The position numbers and the translations under genes are program-made. This document shows positions 9,748-18,660 of a DNA stretch of 64,000 nt, piece by piece. Source of the DNA: an uncultured Bacteroidota bacterium. Lineage in GTDB: Bacteria > Bacteroidota > Bacteroidia > Flavobacteriales > Flavobacteriaceae. The DNA lies in contig CACNDW010000007.1 in assembly GCA_902619315.1 (NCBI GenBank), forward strand, positions 35,238 to 99,237, written 5' to 3'. The stretch's first letter is position 1. Each line of letters opens with the position of its first letter. The notes beneath the pieces are model-generated. The model did no database searches and was not told where the DNA came from. It worked only from the letters and a program-made list of their open reading frames with translations.

Positions 9748-12700
9748 ATGCGCCATTTGCTTTTTACTAAAACAGAATGTTTTTTATTGATAGCAATACT
9801 TGTGAGTGGATGTATGAATACCATTCCGAAGGAAATGGTGAATGAAATTTCGAAGTTGCCTGATAAAATTGACTACAACTACCATGTAAAACCGATTTTA
9901 TCTGATAAATGTTTTGTGTGCCATGGACCGGATGCTAAAAATCGGAAGGCCAATTTAAGATTAGACTTCAACGAAAAGTTCCTAAAAGAAACGGACTCAC
10001 AATTTCAGACCCTCGATGATGTAAAAACTGAAATTCCCAATAGGCTATTGTCCCAAGATCCCGATACACGAATGCCACCTCCTGAATCGCATTTGAACCT
10101 CTCAGATCAAGAAATCGCAACAATTCTGAAATGGATGGAGCAAGGAGGAGAATACAAACCCCATTGGTCACTGATTTCCCTCTCAAAATATCCATTGCCA
10201 AAAACAATGGAAGATGGGTGGATTGAGAATGAAATTGACTATTTCGTGAAGAAAAAACTGGATGAAGTCAACATTTCACCTTCCAAAAAAGCTGATAAAG
10301 AAACCCTCATCCGTCGATTGAGCTTTACACTGACTGGACTTCCTCCTAGTCTGGATGAAATCAATACTTTTTTGGCCGATGAATCAACTTATGCCTATGA
10401 AAAACTGATCGACCGACTTCTTCTTTCACCCCACTATGGTGAGCGTATGGCCTCCGAATGGATGGATGTGGCCCGATATGCAGATTCAGATGGATACTTA
10501 GATGACAAACACAGAGACTTTAGCCCTTGGAGGGATTGGGTGATCAATTCTTTCAACGAGAATTTGAGTTATGAAAAGTTTGTAACCTACCAATTGGCAG
10601 GAGACTTGATCCCAAAAGCCAATCAATCTACAAAAATTGCCACTGCATTTAATCGCCTTCATAAAAAAAATTCTGAGGCAGGGATCATTTTTGAGGAATA
10701 CAGAAATGAATACGTAGCAGATCGTACCATTACTTTTGGTAAAGCTTTTTTGGGGATGACGATGGAATGTGCCCGATGCCATGATCACAAATACGACCCT
10801 ATCAGTCAAAAGAATTTCTATGAAATTTCTAGTTTTTTCAACAATACAAACGAGATTGGACATGCTGGATATGGCCCTGGACAAGTAGCAGGACCTTCTT
10901 TACTCCTGACAAACGACGAGCAAGAAACCCTCATTGATTATATAAAAAATGAGCTTAAATCCCAAAATGAGAAAATTGTCCAAAACTTATCCCTTAATGA
11001 GCAAACTTTTGAAAAATGGTATACCGAAAAAAAATTAGCCATTAAAAAAATCAAAAAAAATATTAATCGGGGATTGTTAGCACACTACCCATTCGATGAA
11101 TTAGTCCCCAGAGGAAAAACCAAAACATTCTCCAGTTCCAGTCTTATTCCAGGGCAAAAATCCGCAACCCTGTATGAACCTATTATCAATAAGATTCAAC
11201 CTCAAAAAGGATTCTTGATAGGTGAGTATACACAAATGAAACTCCCAGATAAGTTAGGTTGGTTTGATCAGACAGATCCCTTTACGCTTTCATTTTCCAT
11301 CTATGCAGATCATAAAGACCGGGAGTCTATTGTATTTGGTCATTGTGAGCAAATCAGATTGGGGCTTAAAGGTTACTCTTTCTTTATCAATGACAATAAA
11401 TTAAAGTTCATTATTGCCAGATCATGGCCACAAAATGCAATTGAGATCGAAACCCTCCAACCTATTTCCACAAAAAAATGGAGTCAAATCACCATTACCT
11501 ATGATGGAAAAGGATCTGTTGGGGGAATTCAGATTTACATTAACGGAAAAAAGGCTGCTGTTGAAAGAAAGGGCGACGAATTGTACAAATCCATATTGTT
11601 TGAGCCAGATATTCACACCTATGGATTTGAGGGATTTAAGATTGGTTCCAGCCACAAGCTTAAGGCATTTGATGGTGGAGGTTTTGACGATTTAAAAATT
11701 TATAACCGCGAATTGACAGCCATTGAGGTTGCATATCAGAACGACTTTGACTTATTTAATCAACTCTCAGTTGGAGAATTATCTAAAGAAAGGCTGTTAT
11801 TTAAGGATTACTTTTTCAAAAATATAGAACCTACTAATAAGGCTTTAAATGATGAATATCTCAACTTAAGAAAAAAATTAACTCGGACAATTGATCCTAT
11901 CCCTGAACTGATGATTATGGGTGACATGAAAAGTCCCCGACCAACCTATGTTCTAAACAGGGGGTTATACAATGAGATTGGCGAAGAAGTTTTTCCTAAT
12001 ACACCGGAGGTGATATTGGAATTTGACAAACAACTACCTAAAAATCGACTGGGTTTATCAAAATGGCTATTTGATCGAAGGAATCCACTTACTGCCAGAG
12101 TTTTTGTAAACAGAATTTGGCAAATGCACTTTGGTAAAGGACTAACAACTTCTAGTGATGATTTTGGTAATCAAGGGCGACTTCCTTCACATCCTAAATT
12201 ACTGGATTGGTTGTCCAATTATTTTATGGACAACGGTTGGGATATAAAAAAACTACACAAGAAAATTTTAAGTTCTGCTACCTTTAAGCAAACATCTAAA
12301 ATAAGGGAAGATTTGGTAAATAGTGATCCAGAAAATTATCTTTTGGCAAAAGGGCCTTCTCAAAGGATGTCGGCTGAGATGATTCGTGATAATGCGCTAA
12401 AAGTCAGTGGACTTTTGGTTCCCATAATTGGAGGGAAGAGCGTCTACCCTTACCAACCCTCTGGCCTATGGGATTTGAGTGATAAGTCTTGGAGGTACCG
12501 TTACCAGCACGACAAGGATGAAAACCTATACAGGCGAAGTCTGTATACCTTTTGGAAACGATCTGCACCTCCTCCTTCTATGCTTATTTTTGACACACCC
12601 AACCGCGATTTGTGTTCAGTAAAAAGAACTTTGACCAGTAGCCCTCTTCAGGCATTGTTGTTGTTAAACGACCCACAATTTATTGAAGCCGCCCGCGTGA

Positions 12701-12987
12701 TGGCTGAAAACTCTATTTTGTCAAAGGAAAAAAGTATAGACAAAAAATTGAGTACCCTTTTTAGAGAAATTATAGGAAGAACTATTAGAGACGGAGAATT
12801 AGAAATCCTTCTAAGATTTTATAATGAGGAAAAAGAAAAATTCTCTAAAAACCAAAGCAAAGCCATTGCCTATCTTAAGACAGGAGAGAAACCAATGAAT
12901 TCTGACATAGAGGTAGTCAATATGGCTGCTTTAGCCACAGTGATAAGTGGAATGATGAATACGGCCGAAGCAATAACCATAAATTAA
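9748..12987 (+). CDS. DUF1549/DUF1553 domain-containing protein with N-terminal planctomycete-type cytochrome c domain and internal LamG/ConA-like domain
   Basis: 1079 aa. Lipobox LLIAILVSGC, CFVCH heme motif followed by GPDAKNRKANLRLD, CARCHDHKYDP second CxxCH, LamG-like insert (about 11.1-11.7 kb), and DUF1553 region NPLTARVFVNRIWQMHFGKGLTTSSDDFG. Confidence 0.88.
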   Translation: MRHLLFTKTECFLLIAILVSGCMNTIPKEMVNEISKLPDKIDYNYHVKPILSDKCFVCHGPDAKNRKANLRLDFNEKFLKETDSQFQTLDDVKTEIPNRLLSQDPDTRMPPPESHLNLSDQEIATILKWMEQGGEYKPHWSLISLSKYPLPKTMEDGWIENEIDYFVKKKLDEVNISPSKKADKETLIRRLSFTLTGLPPSLDEINTFLADESTYAYEKLIDRLLLSPHYGERMASEWMDVARYADSDGYLDDKHRDFSPWRDWVINSFNENLSYEKFVTYQLAGDLIPKANQSTKIATAFNRLHKKNSEAGIIFEEYRNEYVADRTITFGKAFLGMTMECARCHDHKYDPISQKNFYEISSFFNNTNEIGHAGYGPGQVAGPSLLLTNDEQETLIDYIKNELKSQNEKIVQNLSLNEQTFEKWYTEKKLAIKKIKKNINRGLLAHYPFDELVPRGKTKTFSSSSLIPGQKSATLYEPIINKIQPQKGFLIGEYTQMKLPDKLGWFDQTDPFTLSFSIYADHKDRESIVFGHCEQIRLGLKGYSFFINDNKLKFIIARSWPQNAIEIETLQPISTKKWSQITITYDGKGSVGGIQIYINGKKAAVERKGDELYKSILFEPDIHTYGFEGFKIGSSHKLKAFDGGGFDDLKIYNRELTAIEVAYQNDFDLFNQLSVGELSKERLLFKDYFFKNIEPTNKALNDEYLNLRKKLTRTIDPIPELMIMGDMKSPRPTYVLNRGLYNEIGEEVFPNTPEVILEFDKQLPKNRLGLSKWLFDRRNPLTARVFVNRIWQMHFGKGLTTSSDDFGNQGRLPSHPKLLDWLSNYFMDNGWDIKKLHKKILSSATFKQTSKIREDLVNSDPENYLLAKGPSQRMSAEMIRDNALKVSGLLVPIIGGKSVYPYQPSGLWDLSDKSWRYRYQHDKDENLYRRSLYTFWKRSAPPPSMLIFDTPNRDLCSVKRTLTSSPLQALLLLNDPQFIEAARVMAENSILSKEKSIDKKLSTLFREIIGRTIRDGELEILLRFYNEEKEKFSKNQSKAIAYLKTGEKPMNSDIEVVNMAALATVISGMMNTAEAITIN

Positions 12988-12997
12988 TTAAAGAAGA

Positions 12998-14458
12998 ATG
13001 GACGATTTTTTAAAACACAAAATAGAAGTAACTACAAGGCGAGATTTTTTAAAGAAATCATCTCTGGGATTTGGTTCTATTGCGTTATCTTCCATTTTGG
13101 GTCCTACTTTTGGCTCAGCTCAAAATTCCCTCCCACATATGAATCCTTTAGTGCGGAAAACCCCACATTTCGTTCCAAAGGCAAAGCGGGTGATTTATCT
13201 TTTTCAAAGTGGAGGGCCCTCCCAGATAGAGACTTATGATTACAAACCGGCACTCTCAAAATGGCATGGTCAGGAAATCCCACCATCCCTAAAAAAAACC
13301 CAAAGAAATTCTGGTATGGTAGAAGGTCAGTCTTCCTATCCTCTTGTAAAATCAATCTATGATTTTAAGCAATACGGAGACTCAGGAGCATGGGTGAGCG
13401 AGCTTTTTCCAAACACTGCAGAAATAGTTGATGAGCTTTGTATCATAAAATCAATGTATACGGATGCCATTAATCACGAGCCTGCAGTTATGTTTGTTCA
13501 AACAGGCTCTCAACTGACTGGTAGACCTTCTATAGGGTCATGGTTGAGTTATGGTCTTGGAAGTGATAATAAAGATTTACCAGATTTTATTGTAATGGTT
13601 TCTAAATCTCACTCTGGAGCACAACCACTTAATTCCGCCTCTTGGAGTAATGGTTTTCTTCCCTCTCACCATCAAGGTGTGCAATTAAGATCAGGAAAAG
13701 AACCTGTCCTATACCTAAATAACCCCCATGGGGTGGATCACGGTGATCGAAAAAGAGCCATTAACTTCATCAACGAATTGAATCAATTACAATTTGACAG
13801 TTATCATGATACTATGATTCTCTCTCAAATTAAGCAGTACGAAATGGCTTATCGGATGCAAAAATCTGTCCCAGATGCCCTCAATGTAAAAGAGGAACCT
13901 GAGCACATTTACGACCTATATGGCAAAGATGCCAAAATTCCTGGGACATATGCCGCCAATTGTCTGCAAGCTAGAAGATTAGCAGAAAGAGATGTCAAAT
14001 TTATCCAGTTGTATCACACAGGATGGGATCAGCACGGGAATCTTCCCTCACAAATTAAAAAACAAGCACTAGCCACGGATCAGGCTACCGCAGGTTTGAT
14101 TAAGGATCTAAAACAAAGAGGTTTGTTGGAGGACACCTTGGTAATTTGGGGGGGTGAATTTGGAAGAACCAGTTTTTCACAGGGGAGGCTTACTCCCGAA
14201 AATTATGGAAGGGACCATCATCCGGGTTGTTTTACCATGTGGATGGCTGGTGCAGGAGTAAAGAAAGGTTTAATTTATGGCAAAACAGATGATTTCAGTT
14301 ATAATGTTGTTGAAAACCCTGTTCATGTTCATGACTTTCAGGCTACACTTTTACATCTTATGGGACTAAACCATGAAAAGTTAACTTTCAAACACCAGGG
14401 AAGGCGTTATAGGCTGACTGATGTCCATGGTAAAGTGGTGGATGATTTATTGATGTAG
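12998..14458 (+). CDS. DUF1501 domain-containing protein with Tat signal
   Basis: TTRRDFLKKSSLGFGSIALSS twin-arginine leader; KRVIYLFQSGGPSQIETYDYKP; GGEFGRTSFSQG...GRDHHPGCFTMWMAGAGVKKG. Confidence 0.9.
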   Translation: MDDFLKHKIEVTTRRDFLKKSSLGFGSIALSSILGPTFGSAQNSLPHMNPLVRKTPHFVPKAKRVIYLFQSGGPSQIETYDYKPALSKWHGQEIPPSLKKTQRNSGMVEGQSSYPLVKSIYDFKQYGDSGAWVSELFPNTAEIVDELCIIKSMYTDAINHEPAVMFVQTGSQLTGRPSIGSWLSYGLGSDNKDLPDFIVMVSKSHSGAQPLNSASWSNGFLPSHHQGVQLRSGKEPVLYLNNPHGVDHGDRKRAINFINELNQLQFDSYHDTMILSQIKQYEMAYRMQKSVPDALNVKEEPEHIYDLYGKDAKIPGTYAANCLQARRLAERDVKFIQLYHTGWDQHGNLPSQIKKQALATDQATAGLIKDLKQRGLLEDTLVIWGGEFGRTSFSQGRLTPENYGRDHHPGCFTMWMAGAGVKKGLIYGKTDDFSYNVVENPVHVHDFQATLLHLMGLNHEKLTFKHQGRRYRLTDVHGKVVDDLLM

Positions 14459-14559
14459 AGTCAAGCTTCACTGCAAGCAGTATATTTCAACAACATTATT
14501 GACTGAGGGTCACACCAATAAAAGTGAATTACAACGCTGCAATTACTTTGTTTTTTTGT

Positions 14560-14631
14560 TGGCCTACTAGGGATCGAACCTAGACTCTTCTGAACCAAAA
14601 TCAGACGTGTTGCCAGTTACACCATAGGCCA
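14560..14631 (-). tRNA. tRNA-Gln (anticodon TTG)
   Basis: Reverse complement TGGCCTATGGTGTAACTGGCAACACG-TCTGA-TTTTGGT-TCAGA-AGAG-TCTAG-GTTCGATCC-CTAGTAGGCCA folds as a cloverleaf. TTTTGGT loop gives anticodon TTG. Confidence 0.93.
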
Positions 14632-14645
14632 TCAGAAATGCTTTG

Positions 14646-14676
14646 CAAATTTATATTAAAGTTTTTTGTTGCCAAA
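14646..14676 (-). promoter_or_regulatory. Bacteroidetes-type promoter for tRNA-Gln: TTTG-N19-TAAATTTG
   Basis: On the minus strand TAAATTTG (14646-14653) lies 19 nt from TTG (14673-14675). Predicted TSS is a few nt before the tRNA 5' end. Confidence 0.7.
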
Positions 14677-14764
14677 AAATTCGTTTTAAAATCTCTTAAA
14701 CTAAATTGATTTACAAAAGGCTTTTTTTTATTTAATTCATACATTCGTGAAACAAAAATTGTAA

Positions 14765-17700
14765 ATGTCCATCAACTCTTTCCAACTTTGGAACCGAAGC
14801 TTTGGTTGGGGCGTTTTTACTATCGCCCTTTTGACCTTCGGCCTTACAGTAGAACCCACTGCTAGTTTTTGGGATGCTGGAGAATACATAGCTACCGCTG
14901 CAAAGTTACAAGTAGGTCACCCTCCAGGAGCGCCTCTGTTTCAAATGATGGGTGCTTTTTTTGCACTTTTTTCTTCTTCGCCTGAGAATATTGCCCTAAT
15001 GGTTAACTATATGTCTGTTTTTTCCAGTGCTTTTTCAGTGCTTTTTCTTTTTTGGACCCTTACCCTGTTGATGAAAAAGTTACCGATTTTTCAATCACTC
15101 GATAACATCTTTGAGCGGTTGACTTTTTTTGGAAGTGCAGCAGTAGGAGCCTTGGCATTTTGTTTTTCTGACAGTTTTTGGTTCAATGCCGTAGAAGCTG
15201 AGGTATACGCAATGGCTACTTTTATACTTTCTTTACTTTTTTGGTTAGGTCTTCGATGGGAACAGGACATGAATACTCCCAGAGGAGATCGCTGGTTGTT
15301 ATTAATTTCTTTTATCATTGGTTTGTCTTTTGGGGTTCACTTTATGGGACTCCTTACTATTCCTGCTATTGGGATGATCTATTATTTTAGGAATAATCCA
15401 AAAGTGACTGTAAAAAGTTTTCTTTTGGCCAATTTGATATCTGTAGCCATTCTACTGTTCATATTTAAACTCCTATTGCCAACAACACTAGCTTTTTTTG
15501 GAAATTCAGAAGTTTTCTTTGTCAACAAGATGGGATTGCCCTTTAATAGCGGAACGATAATAGCTGGCTTGTGCTTTATATTGTTTTTTTATTACAGTTT
15601 GAGATATACCCAACGTCAAAATTGGGTAAATATCAATACCAGCATTTTGTGTATACTTTTTGTATTAGTAGGTTTTTCCTCTTGGCTAATGATTCCAATT
15701 CGTGCAAATGCCAATACAGTAATTAATGAAAACTCTCCTGCAGATGCTCGTTCCCTTTTGGCCTATTACAATTTAGAGCAATATCCAGAAACCCATCTTT
15801 TCTATGGGCCTCTTTTTTCTGATATATATGCAGGACAGGATGAGACTGAACCCTACATAGATGACAAGCCAAAGTATGAAAGAGACTACAAAACTGGAAA
15901 ATACATTATAGTTAACCACCCCGAGAGGGCCAAAATCAACTCAAATAGTAAGCATAGAGGCATTTTACCTCGACTTTGGAGCTCTGAACATGCAGGGAAT
16001 TATATGAATTTCACTGGGCCATTAGAGTTTTCTATAGTACCCGAGTATCAAGACAACGAGATGTTAAGAACACGGGTAGATGAATTTAGAGAGGATATTC
16101 TAGATGGAGTTGTTACTGGAGACGATTATCATAACTTCTTTAGATCACTCTCTCCTTATTTGATAATAGAAAAACCTAGTTTTTGGAGTTCCCTACAATT
16201 TCTATTTCAATACCAAATCGGCTATATGTATTGGCGGTATTTCATGTGGAATTTTACAGGAAGACAAAATGACATTGCAGGATCTTATAATGTATTAAAC
16301 GGAAACTGGATCAGTGGAATTCCATTCATAGACAATATAAGGTTGGGGAATCAATCCGAAATTTCTGAGGATGCTAAAAAAAATAAGGCGCGAAACACCT
16401 ATTTTTTCCTTCCCTTTTTATTGGGATTAATTGGGCTGATTTTTTTGTATCATCAAGATCCCAAGCGTTTTTGGGTTTTGTTACTCTTTTTCTTGTTTAC
16501 AGGGCTGGCGCTTAAAATTTATTTAAATGAGAGACCTTTCGAGCCTCGCGAAAGGGATTATGCTTTGGTCGGGTCCTTTTATGTATTTGCTCTATGGATA
16601 GGTATGGGCGCTTTCAGTCTGTCACAAAAGGTCAAGACTTGGATTAAATTAAAGACCGTTGCCCCAGCAGTAGTTGCCATCTGTTTTATGGCAGTACCAA
16701 TGTTGATGGCATTTCAAAACTGGGATGATCACGACCGTTCTAATCGCTACACAGCTCAGTCAATGGCTAAGTCTTATTTGGAGTCCATTCAAAAAGACGT
16801 GGGAGCCATGATTTTTACTATTGGAGACAATGACACTTTCGCCCTTTGGTATGCCCAAGAGATAGAGGGTTACCGAACTGATGTAAGAACAATTAATACC
16901 TCGCTACTAGCAACAGATTGGTACATTGATCAAATGAAAAGAAAAACCTACGAAAGCGATCCCATCCCCTCACAGATGACTCATTCGCGCTATGCCTATG
17001 GCATTCGCGATTATATCAAACATGAGTCCCTTTTGGATTCTGTTAGGTGGAACATTAAAGACTTTATGAACTGGGTAGCCAGTGACCACCCCAGAACAAA
17101 ATATAAAAGTTTGTTGGAACAGGCAGGAGATGATCCCCGGCGCTTGCCAAAAGGTACTCAGGAAATGGTTTTTTACCCCACCAATAAAATCAGGGTTGAG
17201 GTAAATAAAGAAAATGTATTAAAAAGTGGTTTGGTAAAACCCCGTGATGAAGCTCTAATTGTTCCTTATATCGATATTGACTTACCAGAGGGTGGAATGA
17301 CAAAAAATCAGATAATGATGTTGGATATTTTGGCCAATAATGATTGGAAAAGACCGATATATTTTACTGGAGGAAGCTATGCCGATTCTGAATACATATG
17401 GATGAAGGAGTATTTGCAATTAGAGGGATTGGTCTATAAATTAGTTCCCATCAGAACACCAAAAAATTCTGATAATCCTTATATCATGGGTCGTTTAGAT
17501 GCTGACTTGATGTATGATATCGTTATGAATTGGAGCTGGGGAAACTCTCAAAGTCCTGACATTTATCACGATGTAGAAACACGTAAAAACAGTATCTCCT
17601 TCAGAAGTAATATGGCACGCCTAGCAGAGAAATTAATTGAAGAAGACAAAAAAGAAAAGGCTAAAAACATTATTGACTTAGCCATGGAGAAGATGCCTTT

Positions 17701-18313
17701 AGATTATTTTGGATATTACAGTCTTTTGGTGCCTTTTATAGACACCTATTACCGTCTGGAAGCCATTGAATCTGCCCAAAATCTTGCCAAACAAGTGGCG
17801 TTTAAATACAGTGATCAATTAGATTATTTTGCATCCCTAACTCCCAGTGTCCAATTAATGATGGGTGAGGAGATTATTACACAGGTAGAGCGATACAGAA
17901 CTTTAATGGAAGCAATTTTGATTCATGAAGATCGTGAACTTTTAAAGTCTGAATTAGATCATTTTATAAGCTCCATCAAACCTTTTAAGAATTTATATGG
18001 AAATTACGATTATTTCACCTCCCTTAACGATTTTGTTGAAGGATATTACCTATCAGGTCAGATGGAGAAGGCTGAAGAATTGGTAGAATCCATAGTTTCT
18101 CAATATGAAGAGCGTTTTGGAATGATTGCCAAATTTTCCAAAAGCAATAAAAAATTATTCTTTGACCGTATAAAGAACGAAGTCCTAGATTTCCAGGAGT
18201 TGATTTATCGTGTTGAACTTATGGGTAGATCCAGTTTTGCGGACAGTCTGCAAAAAAGATTTGATCAATCAATGGATCAATTTGAATTAGTAGTGCAAGA
18301 TACGGAGAACTAA
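14765..18313 (+). CDS. DUF2723 family multi-TM protein (putative glycosyltransferase, protein O-mannosyltransferase-like)
   Basis: 1182 aa. N-terminus VEPTASFWDAGEYIATAAKLQVGHPPGAPLFQMMGAFFALF is the DUF2723 signature. Multiple TMs, FTIGDNDTFALWYAQEIEGYRTDVRTINTSLLATDWYIDQMK. Confidence 0.88.
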   Translation: MSINSFQLWNRSFGWGVFTIALLTFGLTVEPTASFWDAGEYIATAAKLQVGHPPGAPLFQMMGAFFALFSSSPENIALMVNYMSVFSSAFSVLFLFWTLTLLMKKLPIFQSLDNIFERLTFFGSAAVGALAFCFSDSFWFNAVEAEVYAMATFILSLLFWLGLRWEQDMNTPRGDRWLLLISFIIGLSFGVHFMGLLTIPAIGMIYYFRNNPKVTVKSFLLANLISVAILLFIFKLLLPTTLAFFGNSEVFFVNKMGLPFNSGTIIAGLCFILFFYYSLRYTQRQNWVNINTSILCILFVLVGFSSWLMIPIRANANTVINENSPADARSLLAYYNLEQYPETHLFYGPLFSDIYAGQDETEPYIDDKPKYERDYKTGKYIIVNHPERAKINSNSKHRGILPRLWSSEHAGNYMNFTGPLEFSIVPEYQDNEMLRTRVDEFREDILDGVVTGDDYHNFFRSLSPYLIIEKPSFWSSLQFLFQYQIGYMYWRYFMWNFTGRQNDIAGSYNVLNGNWISGIPFIDNIRLGNQSEISEDAKKNKARNTYFFLPFLLGLIGLIFLYHQDPKRFWVLLLFFLFTGLALKIYLNERPFEPRERDYALVGSFYVFALWIGMGAFSLSQKVKTWIKLKTVAPAVVAICFMAVPMLMAFQNWDDHDRSNRYTAQSMAKSYLESIQKDVGAMIFTIGDNDTFALWYAQEIEGYRTDVRTINTSLLATDWYIDQMKRKTYESDPIPSQMTHSRYAYGIRDYIKHESLLDSVRWNIKDFMNWVASDHPRTKYKSLLEQAGDDPRRLPKGTQEMVFYPTNKIRVEVNKENVLKSGLVKPRDEALIVPYIDIDLPEGGMTKNQIMMLDILANNDWKRPIYFTGGSYADSEYIWMKEYLQLEGLVYKLVPIRTPKNSDNPYIMGRLDADLMYDIVMNWSWGNSQSPDIYHDVETRKNSISFRSNMARLAEKLIEEDKKEKAKNIIDLAMEKMPLDYFGYYSLLVPFIDTYYRLEAIESAQNLAKQVAFKYSDQLDYFASLTPSVQLMMGEEIITQVERYRTLMEAILIHEDRELLKSELDHFISSIKPFKNLYGNYDYFTSLNDFVEGYYLSGQMEKAEELVESIVSQYEERFGMIAKFSKSNKKLFFDRIKNEVLDFQELIYRVELMGRSSFADSLQKRFDQSMDQFELVVQDTEN

Positions 18314-18609
18314 GCTAGGTGGTCTTGCATTAGACTGATCAGCGTATTGGCATCCTGTTCACCACTCTGTCTCCAAACCATTTCACCAAGCTTGTAAATC
18401 ATTAAGGTTGGTAAGACTTTTACTCTCAATGCGTCTGAGAGTTTTGTGTTTTTTTCTGTATCAATTTTGATAACTTTCCCTTTGTCGCCCATTGCTGCAG
18501 CAACATCTTTGAGTATGGGATTCATAGAATTAGATACTTGATCCTCGGTGTTGTAGAAAACCAAAAGCAACGGTAATTTGTCATTAATGAGTTCACCAAA
18601 TTTTGACAT
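18310..18609 (-). CDS. Thioredoxin-fold protein lacking CxxC
   Basis: 99 aa. LLLVFYNTEDQVSNSMNPILKDVAAAMGDKGKVIKIDTEKN...LRVKVLPTLMIYKLGEMVWRQSG. cis-Pro loop retained, no cysteines. Confidence 0.78.
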   Translation of the reverse strand: MSKFGELINDKLPLLLVFYNTEDQVSNSMNPILKDVAAAMGDKGKVIKIDTEKNTKLSDALRVKVLPTLMIYKLGEMVWRQSGEQDANTLISLMQDHLA

Positions 18610-18660
18610 TTCTAAATTATTTCAAGATATTCTTCTACGCAAATGTAGTTTTTTTTGCGA

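Noticed and set aside
10498-10884. 128-aa minus-strand ORF
   Set aside because: Antisense to the DUF1549 region including its CARCH motif; no independent support.
14531-14560. Imperfect hairpin AAGTGAATT...AATTACTTTGTTTTTTT between DUF1501 and tRNA-Gln
   Set aside because: Stem is A/T-only with a bulge; too weak to call a terminator by eye.
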